From a virus, in IMG/VR virus record IMGVR_UViG_3300042296_000195, positions 1 to 20,429 of that record: DNA of 20,429 nucleotides; one strand, 5' to 3'. The notes beneath the pieces are model-generated. The model made no database searches, was not told where the DNA came from, and saw only the letters and a program-made list of their open reading frames with translations. Positions 6,440-12,097 of the stretch are shown here, one piece after another (the first letter of the stretch is position 1; the number at the start of each line of letters is the position of its first letter). The position numbers were made by a program, and so were the translations under genes.

Positions 6440-6973
6440 CTATACTGGAATAGTAACCGCTGTAGCTACTGGCCAAGCCAAAGCAGTCCCGCGAGAAACC
6501 AAAGTTATTGAAGCCTGATTCTGGTCATTGATAGCAGTTCCTGTAGTAGTTTCAAACGCTGTCAATTGAGCAGGGAAGTGAACACCATTTGAAGACAAAG
6601 ATTGAGGAACGCCCCAAATCCAACGTGTACCATTGTTTTCTTCGTGAATAACCACGAATCCACAACAACAAGCCTTCAATTCGTCAATAGCTTCTTTCAT
6701 GTCTTGAGCATGACAAGGGAATATACCTGTCAAAGTTTGAGTTACAACTGTATTACAGTTTGTTCTCTCACCAGTTTCTACCCAGCTACCAGTTTCTTGG
6801 TAAGGGATAAACTCATAAAATTTAGCAGCACCATTCATAGTAATTGCTGTCAATTCACCACTTGTGTAGGTAAGTGAAGTTATATCGCCAATACTTGCCA
6901 ACCAGAACTTATATAGACCGCCTGAGCAAGATGTTGAACAACTTACACTATAACCAGAAGTTAAACAACTCAT
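6440..6973 (-). CDS. Virion structural protein, possibly the tail tube protein
   Basis: A 177-residue, mostly beta protein. Its central and C-terminal patterns resemble tail-tube-type proteins of Bacteroidetes phages: AKFYEFIPYQETGSWVET (49-66), a helix (AQDMKEAIDELKACC), the hairpin VVIHEENNGTRWIWGVPQ, and a C-terminal strand pair (DQNQASITLVSRGTA). Tube subunits stack as hexamers around the tape measure. The N terminus is unusual, with Cys at 3, 12 and 16, and there is a CCC triplet at 101-103; eight cysteines in total is high for a virion protein and may mean disulfide bonding. It follows the capsid gene directly and precedes a strong hairpin, consistent with high expression. The tube assignment is tentative; a head decoration or neck protein is the main alternative. 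Confidence 0.55.
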   Translation of the reverse strand: MSCLTSGYSVSCSTSCSGGLYKFWLASIGDITSLTYTSGELTAITMNGAAKFYEFIPYQETGSWVETGERTNCNTVVTQTLTGIFPCHAQDMKEAIDELKACCCGFVVIHEENNGTRWIWGVPQSLSSNGVHFPAQLTAFETTTGTAINDQNQASITLVSRGTALAWPVATAVTIPV

Positions 6974-7005
6974 ATAATTATAGATTTATTTTGTTAATAG
7001 ATATA

Positions 7006-7033
7006 GGGGGTATATTTCAACCCCCTTTTTTTT
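7006..7033 (+). terminator. Strong terminator-shaped hairpin oriented against the genes
   Basis: On the plus strand GGGGGT (7006-7011) pairs with ACCCCC (7020-7025) across eight bases, followed by eight T (7026-7033). This is a textbook intrinsic terminator in the plus direction, although all neighbouring genes are on the minus strand. On the minus strand the same stem forms, but it is preceded by A8 and followed by TATATC, so it would act only as a 3' RNA structure just after the capsid stop codon. Blocking antisense transcription into the capsid gene or stabilising capsid mRNA are both possible. Confidence 0.65.
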
Positions 7034-8021
7034 AGTATGCTACAGTGATAAGTTCATTGTGCTTATAGTTGAAACCTAAGTAGAATTTAATCTTAGCTTT
7101 CAATTTCTCACTTTCCCAATCCTGCCAAGCCTGAACTTGGTTCAATGGAGAAGTAACGTCAGTACCCATAACTAAGTTATCTCTCTTAGTGTAAAGAACG
7201 TAGTTAGCATCATTGATTCCTTGATAAGCTAAAGCATAGCTTTGCCATTCGTACATAGGCTTAACTTCGATACCGTTAAATGTCAATCTGGTAGTACCAT
7301 TCATTAACAATTCAAGGTGCATATTTGAAGAGATACCATTGTTTTGTAGGTCAGCTAAGTATTGTCTGTAAACATTAGCAGAAACTAAGAATACCTTTTC
7401 AGCTTCAGGAACTGCACTCAATACGTTTGTAGAGTTTTCCCAAACAGCTTGTAGTAAGTCAATACCATCACCTGCTCCCAATGGAACACCAGAGTTTGAG
7501 TTGATGTAAGGAACTAAGTTAAGAGCTACTAAGTTAGGAATGTAAACAGACCACATACCGTCAACGATGTTAACATCATTGTTAGCAGAAGCCTTGTCTC
7601 CGAAGAAAGAAAGAAGTAAAGCCTGCTTTCTAACAGCTTGTTGCATTCTTAACAAAAGTAAATCCATGAAGATAGTACCTTCAAGATTATCAATCTGTGT
7701 TCCTTTCTTAAGAAGTTGCTTGTAAACTGTATCTTTAAATTCATCAAAACAAAGTTCTACGTTTGCCTTCACAAATTCAGTTTCGATACATCTCTCATAG
7801 ATAGACATTGCGCCTTTTGGAGTCCAACCACAACCATCACCAAGTTGTAGGATGTTTTCCATTTCGCCTACATAACCAATATTCTGCTTCTTGTTAACTA
7901 AAAGCATAGTATCAAAAATGTCTTCTACTTCAGCATCAAAAAAAACTGGTTTCAAAAGTAGTTCCTGTGCCTGTTCGCCAATCAAATTGATATTGAACTG
8001 ACCGTTTTCATATATTGCCAT
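7032..8021 (-). CDS. Major capsid protein (HK97 fold)
   Basis: A 329-residue protein read as the major head subunit. Bacteroidetes phage capsid features are visible: an N-terminal helical segment including FFDAEVEDIFDTMLLV, a glycine-rich loop, a long helix equivalent to the HK97 spine (DLLLLRMQQAVRKQALLLSF), the segment VFLVSANVYRQYLADL in the P domain, and the C-terminal run DNLVMGTDV then EKLKAKIKFYLGFNYKHNEL, ending in an ITVAY strand. The size is typical for HK97-fold capsids of this group. The gene sits between the Ig-domain head protein and the tube-like protein, downstream of protease plus scaffold, which supports the call. Overall identification is by fold-like pattern and context, without a close named homologue. 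Confidence 0.82.
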   Translation of the reverse strand: MAIYENGQFNINLIGEQAQELLLKPVFFDAEVEDIFDTMLLVNKKQNIGYVGEMENILQLGDGCGWTPKGAMSIYERCIETEFVKANVELCFDEFKDTVYKQLLKKGTQIDNLEGTIFMDLLLLRMQQAVRKQALLLSFFGDKASANNDVNIVDGMWSVYIPNLVALNLVPYINSNSGVPLGAGDGIDLLQAVWENSTNVLSAVPEAEKVFLVSANVYRQYLADLQNNGISSNMHLELLMNGTTRLTFNGIEVKPMYEWQSYALAYQGINDANYVLYTKRDNLVMGTDVTSPLNQVQAWQDWESEKLKAKIKFYLGFNYKHNELITVAY

Positions 8022-8058
8022 AATTATTATATTTCAATTTAAAGTTTTAAAATTAAGA

Positions 8059-8865
8059 TTAAGCCAAAGTGTAATCAATAGTAACATTATAAACAGCTAC
8101 ATTTGAAGCATCGCTATTGATAACAATTGCACCTGTGTAAGAACCAGCTGCACCTGAAGCATCAACAGTTCCTTTTAAAGTTATTGAGTTACCAGGATAA
8201 ATAACACCTGCAAAAGATGGAAGCGTAAAGCTAAGAACGTCACCAGAAAATGTAACAGAACTGATAGTTAAAACTGAAGCACCAGTATTTTTAATTACTA
8301 TACTAAAATCTTCAGTTGTTCCACCATCAGGGAATGTTCCTAAGTCATAAGTACCAGCGTCAGCAATAGCAGTTGTACCATCAGCTTCAAACACAGCAAC
8401 TCTCGCAGCATACAAAGTAGTAGTGTCAACAGTTACAGAACCTACAAAGCTATTGTAAGGGAATGTGTACTCGACCATACAAGGACAGTCTACTGAAGCG
8501 TTAGATAGAACTTCAATAACAACCGATACAGTCCAAACAACTGAAACGTCTAATCCAGTTACATCAACTGTCAAACTTGAAACAGTACCAGTTCCTACAG
8601 CCGTAGCAAAGTTACCTTGTCCATCTGTAACTACTACCTTTACATATCTTGAATCAATAGTTGAAGTAGGAGCAGAAAAGTCAATAACGAAATCACCAGC
8701 ACTGTATCCGTATTCAGCAACTAAGGCGAACTCAGTATCGCAACATCCTGTTTTTTTAATCTTTAGGATTTCAGCGTTAGCAGGGTTTGCAAGTGGGTTT
8801 GTACGAGAAAAGAAAAACTCTTGACTGTTACCCTCTTGATAGAAATTTTCTTTATTAAAAGCCAT
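8059..8865 (-). CDS. Capsid-associated protein with C-terminal Ig-like domain
   Basis: A 268-residue protein between the protease/scaffold and the capsid gene. The N-terminal half (1-150) is an unrecognised beta-rich domain with Cys pairs at 41-42 and 127/129. The C-terminal half (about 155-267) is an immunoglobulin-like sandwich of the HYDIN or choice-of-anchor-D kind, shown by DLGTFPDGGTTEDFSIVIKN (174-193), then the alternating strand pattern of LTISSVTFSGDVLSFTL, the turn YPGNSITLKGTVD, and GSYTGAIVINSD. Ig-like domains are frequent on phage capsid and tail surfaces, where they can bind carbohydrates or cell surfaces weakly. Position next to the capsid gene suggests a decoration or head-fibre protein, though a tail component cannot be excluded. 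Confidence 0.65.
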   Translation of the reverse strand: MAFNKENFYQEGNSQEFFFSRTNPLANPANAEILKIKKTGCCDTEFALVAEYGYSAGDFVIDFSAPTSTIDSRYVKVVVTDGQGNFATAVGTGTVSSLTVDVTGLDVSVVWTVSVVIEVLSNASVDCPCMVEYTFPYNSFVGSVTVDTTTLYAARVAVFEADGTTAIADAGTYDLGTFPDGGTTEDFSIVIKNTGASVLTISSVTFSGDVLSFTLPSFAGVIYPGNSITLKGTVDASGAAGSYTGAIVINSDASNVAVYNVTIDYTLA

Positions 8866-8876
8866 TTTTTTAAGGT

Positions 8877-9317
8877 TTATTTATTTAACAATGATTTGAT
8901 AAACGATGATGCCTGAACAATCTGGTCTTGAGTAAATTTACTCTTTACAGCCGTTCCTTTGTTTTCACTTTTGTAAGCGATTTTTGCGAATGCTTGAGCC
9001 TGTGCTTCTTCCATCATTTTCTCTTTTTGAGATAAGACAGCTTCTTTGTCTTTCATCATGTCTTCCTGAGATTTAATTTTCTCTTTCATGGCAGCCATTT
9101 CAGTAGACATCGCTTCCTTTTCAGCTTCAAGTTCAGCAATCATTTTTTTGTAGTAATCGATTTTTTCCTCTGGAGTGTAATCTTCAAACTCCCTTTCGAT
9201 TTCAATCTCTAAAGCCTTTGGTTCTTCAATAACTGTCATATCTTTTTCTTCGACTATTTCAGCTTTGAAACCAAAAACAGAAGCGATACTTTGTAACAGA
9301 CTTTTCTTGTCATTCAT
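8877..9317 (-). CDS. Possible separate scaffold protein from an internal start
   Basis: In the same frame as the protease, ATG at 9315-9317 begins MNDKKSLLQSIASVFGFKAE, which reads like a natural protein N terminus and lies right after the linker that follows the protease domain. The 146-residue product would contain the whole coiled coil. The bases just upstream are A-rich (AAAAATTAAAAACAGT on the minus strand), favourable for initiation in Bacteroidetes. Scaffolds made from an internal start in a protease gene are known, for example lambda Nu3 within C. Here it is only a prediction. Confidence 0.35.
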   Translation of the reverse strand: MNDKKSLLQSIASVFGFKAEIVEEKDMTVIEEPKALEIEIEREFEDYTPEEKIDYYKKMIAELEAEKEAMSTEMAAMKEKIKSQEDMMKDKEAVLSQKEKMMEEAQAQAFAKIAYKSENKGTAVKSKFTQDQIVQASSFIKSLLNK

Positions 9318-9932
9318 ACTGTTTTTAATTTTTGGAATGTTTTTAAATTTAGATTCAGCGCGTACTTTATTGATTACCGCTGCATAAGTATTATAGTCCT
9401 GTATTTGTGCCTCATCCATTATGTAATCCGCAAAGCCATAGTCAACAGCCTCTTCAGCACTAAGCCATGTTTCCGCTTGCATCATTTCTTTTACATAGGC
9501 TTTAGTCTCTTCAATAGAGTTATTGATTAACTTTCCTTTGCTTTCCATTTGAGCCGTATAGATGTTAACCATTTGCTCATCTACTTTACTCAATAGTTCA
9601 ACTGTCTTACTGATTTCTTTAGCGTTACCTTCAGCACCAGCCCAAGCTGAGTGAATCATAAAGAAACTATTTTTAGTAAGTATCTTTTCGTCAGCTGCTA
9701 AAAAGACAACCGTTGCAGCACTGGCAACTATACCGATTCCTTTAGCCGTTGTTTTTCCTTTGTAAGTAGAAATCATGGAAGCCATAGTAAGACCTTCAAA
9801 GTAAGACCCACCTTCCGAAGCAATGTTAAGAGTTACATCGCCACCGTTTGCCGTTTCAAGTTGCGCTCTTAGGTTATTAGCGTTCGCATCTGAATAACTA
9901 TCTATTGCTCCAATTATATCGATTTGTTCCAT
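8877..9932 (-). CDS. ClpP-type prohead protease with C-terminal scaffold-like region
   Basis: With the ATG at 9932 the protein has 351 residues. Residues 1-180 are a ClpP/crotonase-fold serine protease, which cleaves scaffold and capsid N termini during head maturation. The nucleophile is probably Ser71 in GIGIVASAATVVFLA and the general base His94 in FFMIHSAWAG; the third member of the triad is not assigned. Residues 205-351 are scaffold-like: a coiled-coil stretch of about 230-315 rich in Glu, Lys and Met, then a basic tail. A GTG at 9950 would add six residues (MFKVYT), but it overlaps a -7-like TAACTTTG (9950-9957), and I prefer the ATG. The gene opens the capsid unit after the terminator at 10024-10058. 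An internal ATG at 9317 may produce the scaffold alone. Confidence 0.8.
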   Translation of the reverse strand: MEQIDIIGAIDSYSDANANNLRAQLETANGGDVTLNIASEGGSYFEGLTMASMISTYKGKTTAKGIGIVASAATVVFLAADEKILTKNSFFMIHSAWAGAEGNAKEISKTVELLSKVDEQMVNIYTAQMESKGKLINNSIEETKAYVKEMMQAETWLSAEEAVDYGFADYIMDEAQIQDYNTYAAVINKVRAESKFKNIPKIKNSMNDKKSLLQSIASVFGFKAEIVEEKDMTVIEEPKALEIEIEREFEDYTPEEKIDYYKKMIAELEAEKEAMSTEMAAMKEKIKSQEDMMKDKEAVLSQKEKMMEEAQAQAFAKIAYKSENKGTAVKSKFTQDQIVQASSFIKSLLNK

Positions 9933-10023
9933 TGTATAAACTTTAAACACAAAGTTAATTGAGCAATATTCTAAAAAATAAAGATTTTAGTATAAACCAT
10001 TTCGTGAATCTTAACGTGATGGT

Positions 10024-10058
10024 AAAAACAAAAAACCCCTGCACTTTCGTACAGAGGT
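10024..10058 (-). terminator. Intrinsic terminator with GAAA tetraloop
   Basis: On the minus strand ACCTCTGTAC (10049-10058) pairs with GTGCAGGGGT (10035-10044) over ten base pairs, including two G-U pairs, closed by the GNRA-type loop GAAA and followed by TTTTTTGTTTTT. This is one of the clearest terminators in the window. It ends the small-gene cassette and separates it from the protease-capsid unit. The remaining 66 bases before the protease contain only a -7-like TAACTTTG (9950-9957) without a matching -33 box. Confidence 0.88.
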
Positions 10059-10091
10059 AATCACTAAAACCTTTTACTAACTAAACTAAAA

Positions 10092-10283
10092 CTAAAACTT
10101 AAATATATCTCCAAATAAATCTTTGATATTGTCTGGAATATCGCCTACATTATCTTTAAATTCGACTTTATGAAATATCAGTTTATCAATAACTTGTTGC
10201 CTTGCCTTTGCAGGGTCTTGAGCCTTAACCTCTGTTTTCATTTTCTTGCCGAATATCTCAAAGTAAACTATGTATGTTTTCAT
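10092..10283 (-). CDS. Small basic protein of unknown function
   Basis: A 63-residue protein with the pattern strand (TYIVYFEIFG), strand (KKMKTEVKAQ), helix (DPAKARQQVIDKLIFH), strand, then a hydrophobic end (IPDNIKDLFGDIFKF). This resembles the small alpha-beta modules common among phage accessory proteins. No function can be assigned. Its ATG overlaps the stop of the upstream gene (ATGA, 10280-10283), so the two are translationally coupled. The terminator at 10024-10058 follows its stop after about 33 bases, making it the last gene of its unit. Confidence 0.65.
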   Translation of the reverse strand: MKTYIVYFEIFGKKMKTEVKAQDPAKARQQVIDKLIFHKVEFKDNVGDIPDNIKDLFGDIFKF

Positions 10284-10606
10284 AACCAGCCTTTGTCTTC
10301 TAAATGTCTAAGAAATTGAATGAAAGTATTTAGACCACTAATAGTTAAATAGTCTCTTGCACTTTCAATGGATTCAGGATGTGAATATAAAACTGATTTA
10401 ATCCAAGTTTCATTATCAAAATAGCTTTTTTTACCTGTGCGCTTTTCTTTTATTTCAACTGTTAGGATATCGCTTGACCCTTTAATAATTGAAGCATCAA
10501 AAGTATATTCGTCATCGTCATATTCGCAACCTTCATACTCAGTAATGTCAAGCTGTGAAGTTATTTCTGGAACGTACCAGATTCCGTTAATCATTATTCT
10601 GCTCAT
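10280..10606 (-). CDS. Acidic protein of unknown function
   Basis: A 108-residue protein that I do not recognise. The N-terminal half is predicted beta and very acidic (EYEGCEYDDDEYTFDASI). The C-terminal half is helical (ESARDYLTISGLNTFIQFLRHLEDKGWL). The gene is the first after the palindrome-rich region 10637-10738, and its leader is AT-rich with no Shine-Dalgarno site. It is coupled to the following 63-residue gene by an ATGA overlap. The acidic beta start could suit a DNA-mimic or inhibitor role, but nothing more supports that. Confidence 0.62.
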   Translation of the reverse strand: MSRIMINGIWYVPEITSQLDITEYEGCEYDDDEYTFDASIIKGSSDILTVEIKEKRTGKKSYFDNETWIKSVLYSHPESIESARDYLTISGLNTFIQFLRHLEDKGWL

Positions 10607-10636
10607 GTTAAAATATAGTTTTACTTTTTAAAAAAT

Positions 10637-10738
10637 TAGTAAACTTATAGGTTTACAAAAATAGTGGCTATACACTTGTTTATCCTTAGATAGTACGTCT
10701 ACTATCCTCACGCGTAATCATTCGCGATATATAGTACG
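10637..10738. promoter_or_regulatory. Palindrome-rich intergenic regulatory region
   Basis: The 167-base gap between two small genes holds several ordered elements. GTAAAC-6-GTTTAC (10639-10656) adjoins a -7-like TATTTTTG on the minus strand (10656-10663), though no TTTG lies at the right distance upstream. GATAGTA-CGTC-TACTATC (10689-10706) is a perfect 7-bp inverted repeat. CGCG(T)AAT-C-ATTCGCG (10711-10726) is an inverted repeat with one bulged base. ATAGTACG occurs at 10690-10697 and again at 10731-10738, 41 bp apart. Taken together they look like operator sites controlling the gene starting at 10606, or 3' RNA structures of the gene ending at 10774. Confidence 0.45.
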
Positions 10739-10773
10739 CTTGAAATAAATCAGAGGCTATCGGATTATCTTCT

Positions 10774-11100
10774 TTATTGTACGTTATCAAATAGCTTTCT
10801 CAAAGCCTTAACTTGCTTTTCAGTCATAGTAACAAGTAAAGCGTCTGGGTAAATCTTGAGCCATTCAGCATGGTTAACCAACTGCTCAGACTTGTTATTA
10901 AAAACATAAAGGATTCGTGAGCGCATTCTATTATTTACAGCTACTAAATCAATCATAGGAACGTCACAGGTATCTCTAACAACCATATCCTTTTTAATTA
11001 AGTGCGGATTTTCAGTTGACATAACTTGTACCGCGTAATAAGTCTGTCCATAGGTTACAGAAGCAACCAAAAGCATAATGGAAAAAAGAGTGTTTTTCAT
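10774..11100 (-). CDS. Secreted small protein, possibly SPOR-like
   Basis: A 108-residue protein with a clear Sec signal peptide: MKN, a hydrophobic core (TLFSIMLLVASV), then TYGQT, a cleavage region of flavobacterial type with no lipobox cysteine. The mature part of about 90 residues begins YYAVQVMSTENPHLIKKDM and ends with YPDALLVTMTEKQVKALRKL. A strand of the form YxVQV at the start and a (Y/F)P-x-A-x-x-V element near the end recall SPOR domains, which bind denuded septal peptidoglycan, but the resemblance is partial. A phage-encoded periplasmic protein could act in lysis, in superinfection exclusion or in remodelling the envelope. It sits alone between a possible terminator hairpin (11133-11151) and the palindrome-rich region, with a CA-repeat leader before its ATG. 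Confidence 0.65.
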   Translation of the reverse strand: MKNTLFSIMLLVASVTYGQTYYAVQVMSTENPHLIKKDMVVRDTCDVPMIDLVAVNNRMRSRILYVFNNKSEQLVNHAEWLKIYPDALLVTMTEKQVKALRKLFDNVQ

Positions 11101-11132
11101 GTGTGTGTGTTTTAAAAGTAAAAAAATGTAAG

Positions 11133-11151
11133 GCGGTTTAAGGTTGACCGC
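11133..11151 (-). terminator. Hairpin after the 83-residue gene, possible terminator
   Basis: On the minus strand GCGGT (11147-11151) pairs with ACCGC (11133-11137) across nine bases, followed by CTTACA and seven T. The stem is short and the T-tract is offset by six bases, so termination is uncertain. The 3' arm plus tail, ACCGCCTTA, is the same as in the hairpin at 29-64. Confidence 0.4.
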
Positions 11152-11164
11152 AAACCTATATTTT

Positions 11165-11416
11165 TTATTTACTTAACATTGATACTCCATCCCAAATCTT
11201 ATTGTTAATAGAGATTAAAATATTAACTCCATCTGTATATTTTATAACATTTTGAGTTTTTTCTAATCTTGATACTGAATTTTGCATCTCAATAATGCTA
11301 TACGGTTGTTCGTTAAAATATCTTTTGCCAAATTCTTGAGTATTTTTTAGCATTTCTAACATTTCAGTTGTTACAGTTACAACATTTAATACTTGGATTT
11401 CTTTTAAAGTTTTCAT
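11165..11416 (-). CDS. Small helical protein of unknown function under the repeated promoter
   Basis: An 83-residue protein of unknown function. Residues 14-60 are predicted helical (EMLEMLKNTQEFGKRYF, then IIEMQNSVSRLEKTQNVIKY), followed by a short beta end (GVNILISINNKIWDGVSML). It resembles small soluble regulators or inhibitors in size only; no helix-turn-helix is obvious. It is the only gene between the strong promoter at 11454-11507 and a hairpin 14 bases past its stop, so it may be a single-gene transcript expressed together with the ERF operon. Its leader is CA-rich (ACACAAAAACACACGG before the ATG). Confidence 0.62.
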   Translation of the reverse strand: MKTLKEIQVLNVVTVTTEMLEMLKNTQEFGKRYFNEQPYSIIEMQNSVSRLEKTQNVIKYTDGVNILISINNKIWDGVSMLSK

Positions 11417-11444
11417 GACCGTGTGTTTTTGTGTGTTTGTTAAT

Positions 11445-11507
11445 TTGATAGAACAAATATATAACGACTTATTTAGAAAACAAAACTTTTGTTATCTTTT
11501 TTTTAAT
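11445..11507 (-). promoter_or_regulatory. Bacteroidetes-type promoter with overlapping palindromic operator (copy 2)
   Basis: On the minus strand the -33 box TTTG (11481-11484) and the -7 box TATATTTG (11454-11461) are 19 bases apart, an ideal Bacteroidetes promoter. The palindrome AACAAAA-G-TTTTGTT (11479-11493) covers the -33 box and an A8 tract lies upstream. Bases 11477-11507 match 1603-1633 without a difference, and CTATCAA (11445-11451) recurs just after the -7 box as in the other copy. The spacer sequences differ, so the conserved part is specific to the palindrome and upstream tract. Confidence 0.82.
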
Positions 11508-11523
11508 CTTTTTTAAAAATATT

Positions 11524-11859
11524 TTAGAACTCTATCTTGTTAGGGTGAAAATAAGCATAGTGGTTAGCCAAAATACTATATATAGCTTTAGCCTCCAAAG
11601 GATATTCTTTAGCCATTTGTCGAACCGCCTTATCCTTACTGCCATACATCTCTAAGTAGTTTGGATAGGTAAATATAACAACGTACCTGTGAACGATAGA
11701 CTGCCTTACTACATTGTGCCTAATCAAATAGCTAATGATATTCTGAATAGATACATCTTGCTTTTTGCGTTCTAAGGTTTCGTTAATATCCAAATCTAAT
11801 AACTCTATAAAGTCCCTATTGCACTTTTTACGCCTTTTGCTATTTACGTTATCTACCAT
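11524..11859 (-). CDS. Basic helical protein of unknown function downstream of the tape measure
   Basis: A 111-residue protein. It begins with a basic, probably disordered segment (NSKRRKKCNRDF), followed by helices DINETLERKKQDVSIQNIIS and YLIRHNVVRQSIVHRYVVIF, then AVRQMAKEYPLEAKAIYSIL. The spacing around SIQNIISYLIRHNVVRQSIVHRY might fit a helix-turn-helix, which would make it a candidate regulator, but the match is weak. Its ATG overlaps the end of the upstream 80-residue gene by seven bases, so the pair is coupled and probably co-transcribed with the tape measure. The gene ends just before the repeated promoter region, with no hairpin between. Confidence 0.6.
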   Translation of the reverse strand: MVDNVNSKRRKKCNRDFIELLDLDINETLERKKQDVSIQNIISYLIRHNVVRQSIVHRYVVIFTYPNYLEMYGSKDKAVRQMAKEYPLEAKAIYSILANHYAYFHPNKIEF

Positions 11860-12095
11860 TCTATGACTGTTTTTTTGAAGTAACTCATAACCTTACCGAT
11901 GCAAGAACCGCATCTTAAATCTTGTTCAATTTTAGCCTCTATAGATTCGCCTTGTCTCATAACATAGATAAACCGATAGTAATAATAGAATAGCGTTCTG
12001 CGGTCATCAAAGGGCAAATAGAGCATCTTTTTCTGACGCTCCATAATAACCTTTATTTCTTCTCTGTATTGCTCTGGAATTTCTCTAATATACAT
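11853..12095 (-). CDS. Small protein with a CxxC pair, downstream of the tape measure
   Basis: An 80-residue protein of unknown function, mainly helical and rich in aromatic and basic residues (RRTLFYYYYRFIYVMRQG). A CGSC pair (residues 62-65) sits near the C terminus. With only one pair it could be a redox site or half of a metal site formed on dimerisation. It starts two bases after the tape-measure stop and overlaps the next gene, so it belongs to the tail transcript and could help tail assembly. The evidence is position only. Confidence 0.6.
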   Translation of the reverse strand: MYIREIPEQYREEIKVIMERQKKMLYLPFDDRRTLFYYYYRFIYVMRQGESIEAKIEQDLRCGSCIGKVMSYFKKTVIEW

Positions 12096-12097
12096 AT

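Noticed and set aside
8877-9950. GTG at 9950 as the protease start
   Set aside because: It adds only MFKVYT, overlaps a -7-like box, and the ATG at 9932 gives a normal ClpP-like N terminus. The longer form cannot be excluded.
9950-9957. TAACTTTG as a full promoter for the protease-capsid unit
   Set aside because: The -7-like box is present but the expected -33 position (9977-9980) reads TATT. Late genes may need a phage activator. Similar lone -7 boxes (11151-11158, 10656-10663) are expected by chance in AT-rich DNA.
11101-11110. GT/CA dinucleotide run before the gene starting at 11100 as a microsatellite or regulatory switch
   Set aside because: Only five repeat units; a CA-rich leader is also seen before the gene at 11416, so it more likely reflects leader composition.
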